Part shown: positions 1-9,500 of the stretch, piece by piece
Position numbering within the stretch: the stretch's first letter is position 1
Layout of the letters: every line of letters begins with the position of its first letter
Source of the DNA: Lysobacter_K koreensis
Lineage (GTDB): Bacteria; Pseudomonadota; Gammaproteobacteria; Xanthomonadales; Xanthomonadaceae
Direction: 5' to 3'
NCBI RefSeq assembly: GCF_042677045.1
Contig: NZ_JBHTIH010000003.1
Span: 868,001-932,000 of the forward strand
Length of the DNA: 64,000 nucleotides
The notes under the pieces: generated by a model
Databases searched by the model: none
What the model saw: only the letters and a program-made list of their open reading frames with translations
What the model was told of the DNA's origin: nothing
Made by a program: the position numbers and the translations under genes

Positions 1-1615
1 GCGCCCACCAGTAGGCCAGCGCGACATAGCCCGAGTACATCAGGTAGTCGTAGGCAGCGGCGCCGACCTCATCGGCGTTGGCGGCCGCGCGCTTGCCGAC
101 CTGCATCGTCAGCTGCGTCCACTGCGCGGCCTTGTCGCGCAACGGCGCGATGAACTCGGCGACGGCGGCGTTGGCTTCGTTGTCGGCGCAGAACTGCTCG
201 ATCATCCCGAGCAGCACCTGCAGGCCCGCGCCTTGCAACTGCATGACCTTGCGGCCGAGCAGGTCCAGCGCCTGGATGCCGGTGGTGCCTTCGTACAAGG
301 TGGTGATGCGGGCGTCGCGCGCGAGCTGCTCGATGCCGTGCTCGGCGATATAGCCATGGCCGCCGTAGCACTGCAGCGCGTGGTAGGTGCATTCCACGCC
401 CCATTCGGTCAGGCAGGCCTTGACGATCGGGGTCATGAACCCAAGCAGCGCGTCGGCCTGCGCGCGCTCGGCTTCGTCGGGCGCGTGGTGGGCGATGTCG
501 ACCAGCAACGCGCCGTGGTAGCCCATCACCCGGCCGCCCTCGATCAGCGCCTTGCAGGTCAGCAGCATGCGGCGCACGTCGGGGTGGACGATGATCGGGT
601 CGGCGGCCTTTTCCGGGAACTTGGCGCCGGACAGCGCGCGCATCTGCAGGCGGTCGCGCGAATACGCCAGCGCGTTCTGGTAGGCGCGGTCGGACAGACC
701 CAAACCTTGCAGGCCGACGGCGAGGCGCGCGGTGTTCATCATGGTGAACATCGCCATCAGGCCCTTGTGCGGCTGGCCGATGAGGTAGCCCTGCGCGCCG
801 TCGAAATTGAGCACGCAGGTCGCCGAACCGTGGATGCCCATCTTGTGCTCGAGACTGCCGCAGCGCACCGTGTTGGCGCCGCCGGTATTGCCGTCGCGGT
901 CCACGCGCACCTTCGGCACCAGGAACAGCGAGATGCCCTTGCTGCCGGCCGGGGCGTCGGGCAGGCGCGCGAGCACGAGGTGGACGATGTTGTCGGTGAA
1001 GTCGTGCTCGCCGGCGGTGATGAAGATCTTGGTACCGGTGATCGCATGGCTGCCATCGGCCTGCGGCTGCGCGCGGGTCTTGAGCAGGCCCAGGTCGGTG
1101 CCGCAGTGCGGCTCGGTCAGGCACATGGTGCCGGTCCAGCGGCCCTCGACCAGCGGCTTGAGGAACACCTCCTGCTGCCAGGCCTGGCCGTGCTGGATCA
1201 GTGCCTCGGTGGCGCCGGCCGAAAGCAGCGGGAAGTTGCCCCAGGCCAGGTTCGCCGCGTCGATCATTTCCTTGAGCGGCACGCCGGCCGCATGCGGCAA
1301 CCCCTGTCCGCCGAACTCGACCGGCGACACCAGTCCCGCCCAGCCGCCCTCGACGAACTGCGCGTAGGCCTGCTTGAAACCCGGCGGGGTGGTGACCGCG
1401 CCGCTGGACTTGTCGTGCACGCAGCCAATGCGGTCGCCGATCGCGTTGAGCGGCGCGAGCACCGTCTCGCAGAAGCGCGCGCCCTCGTCGAGCACCGCGT
1501 CGAGCACGTCGCGGGTGGCATCGGCGAAACCGAGCTTGGCGAAGACCGCCTCGGCGCCGATCACGTCGTACAGGGCGAAGCGCATGTCGTTGAGGGGGGC
1601 TTTGTAGGTGCTCAT
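1..1615 (-). CDS. Acyl-CoA dehydrogenase, large DmdC/FadE-like type (C-terminus outside window)
   Basis: An FAD-dependent acyl-CoA dehydrogenase, expected to catalyse alpha-beta oxidation of an acyl-CoA in fatty-acid or related thioester breakdown. The reading frame is open from the ATG at 1615 to the window edge (about 538 codons), so the C-terminus and stop are missing. Visible features are the N-terminal MSTYKAPLNDMRFALYDV that opens the roughly 590-residue subfamily, the flavin-site segment MCLTEPHCGTDLG, the glycine-rich TKIFITAGEHD, and the late motif CYGGHGYIAEHGIEQLARDA followed by ITTLYEGTTGIQALDL, which is typical of the family C-terminal domain. The exact acyl substrate cannot be read. 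The 3-methylmercaptopropionyl-CoA dehydrogenase label often given to this subfamily is not proven here. No partner gene for beta-oxidation is adjacent inside the window. Confidence 0.93.
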   Translation of the reverse strand, partial: MSTYKAPLNDMRFALYDVIGAEAVFAKLGFADATRDVLDAVLDEGARFCETVLAPLNAIGDRIGCVHDKSSGAVTTPPGFKQAYAQFVEGGWAGLVSPVEFGGQGLPHAAGVPLKEMIDAANLAWGNFPLLSAGATEALIQHGQAWQQEVFLKPLVEGRWTGTMCLTEPHCGTDLGLLKTRAQPQADGSHAITGTKIFITAGEHDFTDNIVHLVLARLPDAPAGSKGISLFLVPKVRVDRDGNTGGANTVRCGSLEHKMGIHGSATCVLNFDGAQGYLIGQPHKGLMAMFTMMNTARLAVGLQGLGLSDRAYQNALAYSRDRLQMRALSGAKFPEKAADPIIVHPDVRRMLLTCKALIEGGRVMGYHGALLVDIAHHAPDEAERAQADALLGFMTPIVKACLTEWGVECTYHALQCYGGHGYIAEHGIEQLARDARITTLYEGTTGIQALDLLGRKVMQLQGAGLQVLLGMIEQFCADNEANAAVAEFIAPLRDKAAQWTQLTMQVGKRAAANADEVGAAAYDYLMYSGYVALAYWWA

Positions 1616-1677
1616 CGGCGGCCGTCAGGAGTTGGAAAGGAGAAGAATGGAATTGCCGGGCGTGTGGTTTCGATGGC

Positions 1678-2163
1678 CTAGCGCAGCACCCCGGGCAACC
1701 CGGGTGCCGGGCTCAGCGCGCTGCTGCGGTCGATCTCGTAGCTGCGGCGCTTGCCTTCGTCGGGCGTGGCCGCAAGCGTGCCCTTGAGCGTGTAGTCGAC
1801 GCTGCGGCGATTGGCGAGCGCATCGGCGACGGCGAGCTTGGCCGCGGCCGACGGCGTCAGCACCACGCTGATCACGTCCGCCGATTCCGGGCCGACCGAC
1901 AGACTCGGACTGGCCTGCAACGTGCCGGCCGCGTGCTCGCCGATCGCCAGCGCCAGCGCCACCTCGTCGAAGCGCATCGGGATGCTGCTGAAATTCTCGA
2001 TCCGCAGGTCCGCCGACCAGCGCCCGTCCGCGCGCACGGTCAGCTGCTGCAGGCGCGCGGAAGGCTCGGACACACGCCGCACCGGGCCGCTGGCGCAGGC
2101 GGCCAGCAAGGTTGCGCACAACGCGGCGCCCAGGGTCCAACGCATCCACCGCATCGCCTTCAT
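1678..2163 (-). CDS. Small lipoprotein, LEA type-2-like
   Basis: A 161-residue predicted lipoprotein. The start at 2163 gives a classic lipoprotein signal (MKAMRWMRWTLGAALCATLL then lipobox LAAC, Cys23). Upstream in-frame codons would spoil the signal. The mature part carries a beta-rich segment with LRIENFSSIPMRFDEVALAL followed by VLTPSAAAKL, a pattern seen in bacterial LEA-2/WHy-domain lipoproteins. I place it there with moderate confidence only. It lies downstream of the S8 protease on the same strand, but a terminator separates them, so it is probably its own unit. Function unknown. Confidence 0.75.
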   Translation of the reverse strand: MKAMRWMRWTLGAALCATLLAACASGPVRRVSEPSARLQQLTVRADGRWSADLRIENFSSIPMRFDEVALALAIGEHAAGTLQASPSLSVGPESADVISVVLTPSAAAKLAVADALANRRSVDYTLKGTLAATPDEGKRRSYEIDRSSALSPAPGLPGVLR

Positions 2164-2250
2164 GCCGCCACTCCGCCTGATTGGAAGGCGAGGATACACC
2201 GGGGTACGGTCGCGGCCGGGCGCCTCGAGCGGACAAGGCGCGGTGCCGGA

Positions 2251-2283
2251 AAAGAAGAAGCCCGCCGGAGACCGGCGGGCTTC
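2251..2283 (-). terminator. Rho-independent terminator of the S8 protease gene
   Basis: On the minus strand a 12-bp perfect stem (GAAGCCCGCCGG, loop TCT, CCGGCGGGCTTC) is followed by a T-rich tail TTCTTTT. It sits 52 nt past the protease stop codon at 2335 and before the lipoprotein start. Confidence 0.8.
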
Positions 2284-2334
2284 GGGGCACACGGGCGAAG
2301 GGGGTCGCCCGTGCGTTTGCGCGAAGAGAAGAAC

Positions 2335-4818
2335 TTACTGCGCGTACACACCGTACAGCCGGCTGGCCGCCGCGGCGTAGGCGGCACGGGTCACCACCTG
2401 GCTCGGGTCGAAGTACGCGCGCAGCACCGGCTGCAGGTCGAACGGCCCCTGGGTCACGGTGAAGCGGGCGTTGATCAGGCCCAGGTCGAGCGCCAGCTGC
2501 ACGTAGCCGCGCAGCGGCCCCGAAATCGCCGCGGCGTCCTCGATCGCGATGCGCTTGCCGTCGGACAGTACCGTCAGCGTGCTGCCGCTCGCCGCGGCCT
2601 GGTTCTGCAGGCCCAGGCTCTGCACCAGCGAGTACGCCAGGCTGACGCGGGTGACCACGTCGTCGGGCCGGAACGCGCCGTTCAAGCGACCCATCACGCC
2701 GTCCTGGCGATGGCTGAGGTCGCGCTGCGCGGCGCCCGCGGCGGTGGCCGCTTCAGCGAACGCGGTGACCGGGTTGATCGCGGTGAGGTCGGCGAAGGTC
2801 GAGGCGTTGTGCAGCGGCTGGAACTGGCGCACGCCAGTACCGGTCACCAGGTAGTTGGCGAGCTCGCCGCGGGTCAGGCTGCGGTCGGGATGGAAGCGGC
2901 CGTCGGCATCGCCGTCGAGCAGGCGGTTCGAAACGCCGAACTCGATGAAGCCGCGTGCCGCGTGGCCGTGGATGTCACCGAGCCCGTCGAAGCCGTCGGT
3001 ACGCAGCTGCTTGACGTTGACGTCGACCGTGCCCGGCGCGCCGTAGCCATTAGTGGCCTTGGCCGGGTCGAGGTTGTTGCCCGACACCGAGCCGACCCCA
3101 CCGACCTTCAGCGTCCAGGTGCCGGCGACGCCGGGCGCGGACACCGCGATGTTCTGGCCCAGCACCGGCAGCGCGATCGAGGAGCCGTAACGCTTGCCGT
3201 TGGGATCGGTCAGCGAGATCGCGACGGTGTTCTCGCCGACGTTGGCGCGGGCGTTGACCAGAGCGATGTCGCTGCCGACCTCGAAGCGCACGCCCTCGTT
3301 CGGCCCGACCGGGCTGAAGTCGACCGTGTAGTCGGCGCTGTTGCCGACCGAGACCCGCGCGTTGGCGTTGAACGTCCTCGCCGCGTTGACGGTGCTGCCG
3401 TAACTGCCGGCGTTGAGCGAGGCCTGCACCGCGGCATGTGCGTTGACATAGCCGGCGCCGGCTTCCCACGCGGCGCGGCCGGGGATGTTGCTGGCGGTGT
3501 CCTGGAGGATGCGCTTGACCTCGCGCCAGCCCATCGACGGGTTGGCCTCGAGCATCAGCGCGACCACACCGGCGGCATGCGGCGCCGCCATCGAGGTGCC
3601 GGACATGTGGGTGTAGTGCACCGCCAGCGCCGGGCCGAGCAGGGCGGCGTCGTCCTGCGCCGCGGTCTTGTCGAGCGCGCCCAGCGACGCGCGCGCCGAG
3701 GCGATGTCGACGCCCGGCGCGGTGACGGTGGGGCGGTCCATCCAGGTGTAGCTGACGCCATCGACGACGACGTCGCCGCCGCGGCCGTTCTCGCCGCGCG
3801 AGGAGAAGTCGGCGAGCCGGCCCTGCTTGTCGCCGGCGGCCACGGTGACCACCCAGGGCGCCTTCTTGAAGTTGCCGGTGATCGTGGCCTCGCCCGCGCC
3901 GGCGTTGCCGGCCGAGAACACCACCACCACGCCGCGGTCAGACAGCGCCTTGGTGGCGATGTTGGTCGGGTCGTCCGGATCGAATTCGGTGCCGACGTCG
4001 CCGGTGTTGCCGAACGAGTTGGAGATGACGCGGATGTTGTACTGCGCCTGGTGGGTCAGCGCGTAGTCGAAGCCGCCGACAGTGTCGAGGATGAACAGGC
4101 CCGCGCCCGAGCCGTAGCCGATGATGCCCGCGCCCGGCGCGACGCCTTCCTGCGCGCCGCCCGAGGCCGCGCCGTTGCCACCGATGATGCCGGCGCAGTG
4201 GGTACCGTGGCCGCCGCCGATGTCGGTGTTGGCCACGCCTTCGATGTAGGTGATCGGCAGCATCGAGTCGAGCGAGTGCAGGTTGGTCTGCGCGGCGACG
4301 TTCTGCTTCACGTGCTCGGGAAACTTGAGGTCGGGATGGGTGCCGTCGACGCCGGAATCGTTGACCAGCACGCCGATGCCGCGGCCGCTCACCGGCATGC
4401 CGCCGATGCGCATGCCCGGGTCGGTACGCAGGCGGTCGACGCCGGTCAGCGCCGTGGCTTCGCGGTTCTCGTACGACAGCGGTGCGTTGAGCCAGACCGA
4501 GCGCACGTCCGCCATCGCCAGCAGCGCCTGCACTTGCGCCGGGGTCGCGCGCGCACCGGCGATCGGCAGCGAACGCATGGTCAGGCCTTTCAACCCCAGC
4601 GCCAGCAGGCGCTGCTGCTGGCTGGCGGTCAGCGGTCCATTGCCGTTGAAGCTGATGATGACTTCCGCGGCCTGGCCGGCGGCGAGCGTCGGCAGCAAGG
4701 CTTCGAGCTGGCGATCGAGCCGCCGGGCCTCGGCCAGCAGCGGGGTGGCGAGGATCGCGGCGGCGAGCAGGCCCGCGCGGAGGTACCGGTTGGAAGCAGG
4801 GCGACTGGCAAGCGACAT
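2335..4818 (-). CDS. Exported subtilisin-like (S8) serine protease with C-terminal SLH-like repeats (paralogue 1)
   Basis: An 827-residue secreted serine endopeptidase. The start at 4818 yields a signal peptide (MSLASRPASNRYLRAGLLAA...LAEA). Longer in-frame starts give none. Residues about 40-120 resemble an I9-type propeptide. The catalytic triad is intact: Asp154 in VNDSGVDGTHPDL, His204 in GGGHGTHCAG, Ser409 in SGTSMAAPH, with oxyanion Asn267 in ISNSFGN. A beta domain follows. From about residue 605 come S-layer-homology-like repeats (FIEFGVSNRLLDGDADGRF-H-PDRSLTRGELANYL; FRPDDVVTRVSLAYSL; a last repeat ending in FDPSQVVTRAAYAAAASRLY). It is clearly a paralogue of the proteases at 11967 and 13603. 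The upstream region carries the two-part element shared by all three. Confidence 0.96.
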   Translation of the reverse strand: MSLASRPASNRYLRAGLLAAAILATPLLAEARRLDRQLEALLPTLAAGQAAEVIISFNGNGPLTASQQQRLLALGLKGLTMRSLPIAGARATPAQVQALLAMADVRSVWLNAPLSYENREATALTGVDRLRTDPGMRIGGMPVSGRGIGVLVNDSGVDGTHPDLKFPEHVKQNVAAQTNLHSLDSMLPITYIEGVANTDIGGGHGTHCAGIIGGNGAASGGAQEGVAPGAGIIGYGSGAGLFILDTVGGFDYALTHQAQYNIRVISNSFGNTGDVGTEFDPDDPTNIATKALSDRGVVVVFSAGNAGAGEATITGNFKKAPWVVTVAAGDKQGRLADFSSRGENGRGGDVVVDGVSYTWMDRPTVTAPGVDIASARASLGALDKTAAQDDAALLGPALAVHYTHMSGTSMAAPHAAGVVALMLEANPSMGWREVKRILQDTASNIPGRAAWEAGAGYVNAHAAVQASLNAGSYGSTVNAARTFNANARVSVGNSADYTVDFSPVGPNEGVRFEVGSDIALVNARANVGENTVAISLTDPNGKRYGSSIALPVLGQNIAVSAPGVAGTWTLKVGGVGSVSGNNLDPAKATNGYGAPGTVDVNVKQLRTDGFDGLGDIHGHAARGFIEFGVSNRLLDGDADGRFHPDRSLTRGELANYLVTGTGVRQFQPLHNASTFADLTAINPVTAFAEAATAAGAAQRDLSHRQDGVMGRLNGAFRPDDVVTRVSLAYSLVQSLGLQNQAAASGSTLTVLSDGKRIAIEDAAAISGPLRGYVQLALDLGLINARFTVTQGPFDLQPVLRAYFDPSQVVTRAAYAAAASRLYGVYAQ

Positions 4819-4906
4819 GGCGAAGACCTTTGGCGGGGGAGGCGAAGGGCCCATGGCGCGAACAGGCGAGGGCGCCTTCGTAGCATCCGCAGCGGGTCGG
4901 CCCGTG

Positions 4907-4948
4907 CCCATCCGGATCAGCCCCCAGTGCGGTTGGGGGAAAACCCCC
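4907..4948 (-). promoter_or_regulatory. Shared upstream element of S8 protease genes, copy 1
   Basis: Reading on the minus strand, GGGGGTTTTCCCCC (4948-4935) is followed after exactly 21 nt by GGATGGG (4913-4907), 88 nt before the protease start. The same arrangement precedes the other two S8 genes. Role inferred: operator and/or promoter. Confidence 0.55.
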
Positions 4949-5103
4949 GTACGCGGGTGTACTGCGCGGTGTTGCATCGCGCGGGGCCGGCTTGACGCCG
5001 GTTTCGATCATCGGGAAGCGTGCGGTGCCGTCGGCACGGCCGCGGCGAGGCTGGAAAGCCCGGGAATGCGCGCGGAACCAGGAAGCCGGGCCCGCGTCGT
5101 GCG

Positions 5104-5754
5104 CTAGTCGAGCAGGCCCTTGCGCAGCGCGTAACGCACCAGCTCGGCGGTGTTGCGCACGCCGATCTTGTCGAGCACGCGGGCGCGGTGGTTCTCGGCG
5201 GTCTTCGCGCTGATGTCGAGCTTGCGCGCGATCTCCTTGGTGGTCAGGCCTTCGACGATCAGGTGGAACACCTCGCGCTCGCGCGCGGTGAGCTGGCCAT
5301 ACGGGTCGCCGAGGTTGCGCTCGGGGTGCTGCAGCTGTTCGGCCAGCGCCTTGGCCGCCTGCGGGCCGAAGTAGCCGCGCCCGGCGTGCAGCGCGCGCAC
5401 CGCGGCCAGCAGCTCCGAGGCGGCGCTGTCCTTGACCATGTAGCCGGCCGCGCCGACGCGCACCGCCTGCAGCACGTATTCGTCTTCCTGGTGCATGGTC
5501 AGCACCAGCACGCGGGTATCGGGCAGCGCTTCGTGCAGGCGGCGCACCACTTCTATGCCGTTGAGGCGCGGCATCGAGATGTCGGTGACGACCACGTCGG
5601 GGCGGGTGGCGAGCGCCTTCTCGACGGTCTCCACGCCGTCCGCGGCCTGGGCCACGACCTGGACGTCGCCGTCCTGCTGCAGCAGGCTGACCAGACTCTC
5701 GCGGACCAGTGTGTGGTCGTCGGCAATCAGTACGCGCACGATGTTGTTCCCCAT
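5104..5754 (-). CDS. NarL/FixJ-family response regulator
   Basis: A 216-residue two-component transcription factor. Receiver domain residues 5-120 contain the acidic pair (ADDH), phospho-acceptor Asp58 (VVVTDISMP), the switch Thr/Ser in VLVLTMH and Lys in YMVKDS. The C-terminal LuxR-type helix-turn-helix (about 150-210) reads LTAREREVFHLIVEGLTTKE and ISAKTAENHRARVLDKIGV. The gene follows the soluble histidine kinase by 33 nt on the same strand and is the likely output of the four-gene signalling operon. Its targets cannot be read from the window. The protease promoter lies just downstream, which is suggestive only. Confidence 0.95.
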   Translation of the reverse strand: MGNNIVRVLIADDHTLVRESLVSLLQQDGDVQVVAQAADGVETVEKALATRPDVVVTDISMPRLNGIEVVRRLHEALPDTRVLVLTMHQEDEYVLQAVRVGAAGYMVKDSAASELLAAVRALHAGRGYFGPQAAKALAEQLQHPERNLGDPYGQLTAREREVFHLIVEGLTTKEIARKLDISAKTAENHRARVLDKIGVRNTAELVRYALRKGLLD

Positions 5755-5787
5755 GCGCCTAAAGCTGCGCGCGTGGGGCGGCAGCCG

Positions 5788-6522
5788 TCAAGACGGGTAG
5801 GGCGTGTCGCCGCGCGTGGCGAACGGCACCACGGCGCGCAGGCGCGTGCCTTCGCCGGGCGCGGAATGCAGTTCGAGTCGGCCGTCGTACAGCCGCAACC
5901 GCTCGCGCATGCCACCCAGGCCGCTGCCGCCGGAGCGCAGCGCGGCCTCGGGGTCGCAGCCGCGGCCATCGTCGACCACCTGCAACTGCAGGTTGCCGCC
6001 GCGCGCGACCAGCCGCAGTAGCACGTGGCCTGCACCGGCGTGCTTGGCGGCGTTGTTGAGCGCTTCCTGGGCGACGCGGAACAGCAGCGTCTGCAGGTCC
6101 CCGTCGAGCATCGGCAACGGCTCGATCTCGAGCGCGACCTCCATCCCGCCCGATTCGCCCTGGCTGCGCGCCAGCCAGCGCAACGCTGCTTCCAGCCCGA
6201 GGTCGTCGAGGATCGGCGGACGCAGCAGCCGCGACAGGTTGCGGGTGTCCTCGAGCGTGTCGCTGCATAGCGCGATTGCAGTCTCGAGCTGCGCGCGCAG
6301 CGCGGTCTGCGCCGGCAGGCCGTCTCCCAGTTGCGCCAGCCGGTGCTTGAGCGCGGTGAGATTCTGGCCGATGCCATCGTGGAGGTCGCGCGCCAGGCGC
6401 CGGCGTTCGTCCTCCTGCACGCGCCAGACCGCGCGCCCGAGCCGGCGGAACTCGCGCTCGTTGCGTTGCAGGCGGTCGAGCAGGTCCTGGTACTGCTGGC
6501 GCAGCGCGGTGATCTCGCTCAT
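5788..6522 (-). CDS. Soluble HisKA_3-type sensor histidine kinase
   Basis: A 244-residue cytoplasmic histidine kinase with no membrane segment and no recognisable sensor domain. It starts with a coiled segment (MSEITALRQQYQDLLDRLQRNE), then the HisKA_3 dimerisation helix with phospho-acceptor His48 (RRRLARDLHDGIGQ), and a HATPase domain with N box (AQEALNNAAKHAGA), G1 (VVDDGRGCD) and G2 (GSGLGGMRERL). The ATG at 6522 overlaps the TGA of the upstream Ser/Thr kinase gene by four bases (ATGA), implying coupled translation. Pairing with the NarL-type regulator 33 nt downstream is expected. Lack of a sensor suggests its input comes from the neighbouring FHA-GAF or Ser/Thr kinase proteins (inference). 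Confidence 0.93.
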   Translation of the reverse strand: MSEITALRQQYQDLLDRLQRNEREFRRLGRAVWRVQEDERRRLARDLHDGIGQNLTALKHRLAQLGDGLPAQTALRAQLETAIALCSDTLEDTRNLSRLLRPPILDDLGLEAALRWLARSQGESGGMEVALEIEPLPMLDGDLQTLLFRVAQEALNNAAKHAGAGHVLLRLVARGGNLQLQVVDDGRGCDPEAALRSGGSGLGGMRERLRLYDGRLELHSAPGEGTRLRAVVPFATRGDTPYPS

Positions 6523-9500
6523 CGCGCCGGGCCGGATTTTGGAGGCGATTGCTGCGCGATCTGCGCCGCGGCGTCGAAGCCGGTGCGCAGGTTTTCCGGC
6601 ATGCGCGTGCGCAGTACGGCCATGGCGGCGCTCGCGCTGTCGCTGGCGCGCATGGCGGCCACGCTGTCGCCCTGCGCGGTCAGTGCGCGCGCGCCGAGGC
6701 CGTGCAGCTCCGCCGCGCCGAGGGTGTCGCCGCGCCGCAGCAGTGGCAATGCATCGCGGTAGAGGCGCACGGCCGTGCCGGCATCGCGCGTTTCGAGGGC
6801 GTGCTGCATCGCGGCCTGGGTCCACTGCAGCCGCAGGCCGGCATGACCGAGCGCGGCACTGGCGGCGTCCAGCGCCGGATCGGTGCCGCCGCTTCCCGTG
6901 GCCTGCAACGCGACCTGCAACTGCAGCAGCCTCACCCCCGATGCCTGCGCCTGGCGGCGCGCCTCGGCCAACGCGGTCGCCTGCGCCGCGCGGTCGCCGC
7001 CGCGGCGCGCAAGCTGCGCGCGCAGCAACGCGGCGATGCCGCGCTGTTCGGCCGAGGCCTGGGCGATCGGCGCCGCCAGCGCATCGAGCGCCGTGCGCGC
7101 CGCGGCATCGGCGTGCGCGGCCAGCAGCGCCTGCACGCGCAGCAGGCCGGCGTCGGCCTGCCCGCGCGCGTCCTCGCGCTGCCCGAACAGCGCCTCGGCC
7201 TTGGAGGCCTGTTCGATCGCGGTGTCGAGGTGGCCCTGCAGCAACTCCAGCTCGGCCAGGTTGCGACGGCTGACCGCGGCTTCCTCGTGCATCTGCTGCT
7301 GCTCGGCCACCGCGAGCGAGCGGTCGAGCTGCTTGCGCGCTTCGTTCCACTGCCCGCGCGCGATCGCGAGCAGGCCGAGGTTCTGCTGGGTGCGGATGCG
7401 GCCGGTGTCGTCGCCCAGTTCGGCGTAGGCGTTGGCCGACTGCACCAAGTAGGCCTGCGCGTCGTCGTAGGCGCCGAGCTGGTAGTGGGCGAAGCCGATG
7501 TCATTGAGCGCTTGCGCGGTGCCGAGCTTGTCGCCGATCTGCTGGCGCGCCTGCAGCGAGCGCCGGAACGCGGCCAGCGCTGCCGGGTAGTCGCCGCGCT
7601 CCTCGGCGAGCAGGCCGAGTTCGTTCTCGACCGCGGCCAGGCCGCCGCGGTCGTCGAGTTCGCCGTGCAGGGCGCGCGCCTGGTTGAGGTAGGTGGCGGC
7701 CTCGGCGAGCTTGCCGCGCTGGCTCAACACGCTGCCCAGGTTGCGCAGGCTGGTCGCCAGGCCGCGGCGGTTGCCGACCGCGCGACGCAGTTCGACCGCC
7801 TTGCGGTACTGCTCTTCGGCGTCATCGGCCTGGCCGAGGCGGCCGTAGCCGATGCCGAGCGCGTTGACGGTCTCGGCTTCGCCGTAACGGTTGCCGCTGC
7901 GCTTGTAGAGCACCAGCGCGCGCACCAGGTAGTCGTCGACCGCGCGCCGCGCCTGGCCCTGCAGGATCGAGGCCTTGCCCAGTTCGAACCAGGCGCGCGG
8001 GTCGTTCGGGTCGCGCGCGGCGAGTTTCTGCAGGCCGGCGATCGCGGCCGCGAAATCACCACCGCCGCCGAGCGCGCGGGCGAGTTGGAGCTCGGCGTAG
8101 GTATCGTCCGGGGTCGCGGCGAGCAATGCGCGCCATTCGGCCGCGGCCGCCGGCGCGTCGCCGTCGAGCAGCGCGCGTTCGGCACTGAAGCGGCGGCGCA
8201 TGGACTCCGGCGCCCGCGTTGCGGCCCGCGCGCCACGTTCTACAGCGTCGTAAGCGAGGTCCTGCTCGCCGATCGCTTGGGCCGCGTCGGCCAACGCCAG
8301 CCACGCCGACGCGAACTGCGGCGCGGCCACGGTCGCCTTGCGCAACGGCGGCAACGCGTCGGCGGGCGCGTTGCGTTGACGGGCGAGCAGGCCGTTGCCG
8401 TAGTCGTCGAGCGCCTGCGCATTCGCGGGCACCTTGAGCGTAAGCCGCTGCGTGCCCAGGCCCAGCGCGTTCGCCAGCTCCGGCTGTGCGAGCAGTCCTG
8501 AGAGCGCGGCGGCCGCATCGCTGCCCGTGCTTTGCGCCGTCGCGTTTGCGCGCGTGCCGAGCAGGCGCGCGTTCGCCTGCCAGCGCCCCGCGACCTGCCG
8601 TGTGCTCACCTGCAGCACGCGGTCGGCGCCGACGATGCGTTGCAGGGTGGCGGTGTCGATCTTCGCCGCGCCGGTCGGGTCGAGCTGGCGCAATGCCTGC
8701 TGGGTGCGTTCGGCGTCGACCACCGCCAGGCCCGTCACCCCGGCCAGGCTTTCGTGCAGCAGCGCCGACAACGCCGCGCCGCGCGCCGCGCTGATCCCGT
8801 CGCCGGCCTCGATCGGCAGCACCAGCAGCCGATGCAGCGGCGCGACCGCGGCGATGCCAGCGGGCACCGCACTGCGTTGCCACTGCCACACGCCCACGCC
8901 GATAGCGGCCACGACCAGGGCCGCGGCAATGCCCAGCCACAGGCGCGGACTGGGGCGGAAATCGCGCGGCACTTCGCGCCGGTCGATCGCGCGGATCACT
9001 TCGTCGGCGCTCTGCAGGCGATGCCCCGGTTGCGTGCGCAGCAGGCGGTCGACCAGCCGCGCCAGCCACGCCGGTGTCTGCGGACGTTGCTGGGTGACCG
9101 GCGGCGGCGTGCGCAGCATGCGCTGGGCGAGGATCTCGCCGAGCGTGCCGCCCTGGAACGGCATGGCGCCGGTCAGCATCTCGTAGAGGATCAGGCCGAG
9201 CGCGTACAGGTCGCTGCGGCCGTCGACGGCGTCGCCTCGCGCCTGCTCCGGCGACAGGTAGTCGGGCGTGCCGACGATCGCGCCGGACTGGGTCAGGCCG
9301 TTGCTGGCCAGCGAGCGCGCCACCCCGAAGTCGCTGATGTAGGCATCGCCGTTGCGGTCGATCAGCACGTTGGCCGGCTTGAGGTCGCGGTGGATCACCC
9401 CGCGCGCGTGCGCGGCCGCCAATCCCTCGGCCAGCTGCCGGGCGATGCGCACCGCCGCGTCGGCGGGCATCGCGCCGTCGCGGTCGATTCGCCGGTCGAG

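Noticed and set aside
1933..4995. 1020-codon plus-strand ORF opposite the lipoprotein and S8 protease 1
   Set aside because: Its product is His/Arg/Ala-rich low-complexity sequence without motifs. The minus strand encodes a protease with a complete catalytic triad. It is an antisense artefact of high G+C.
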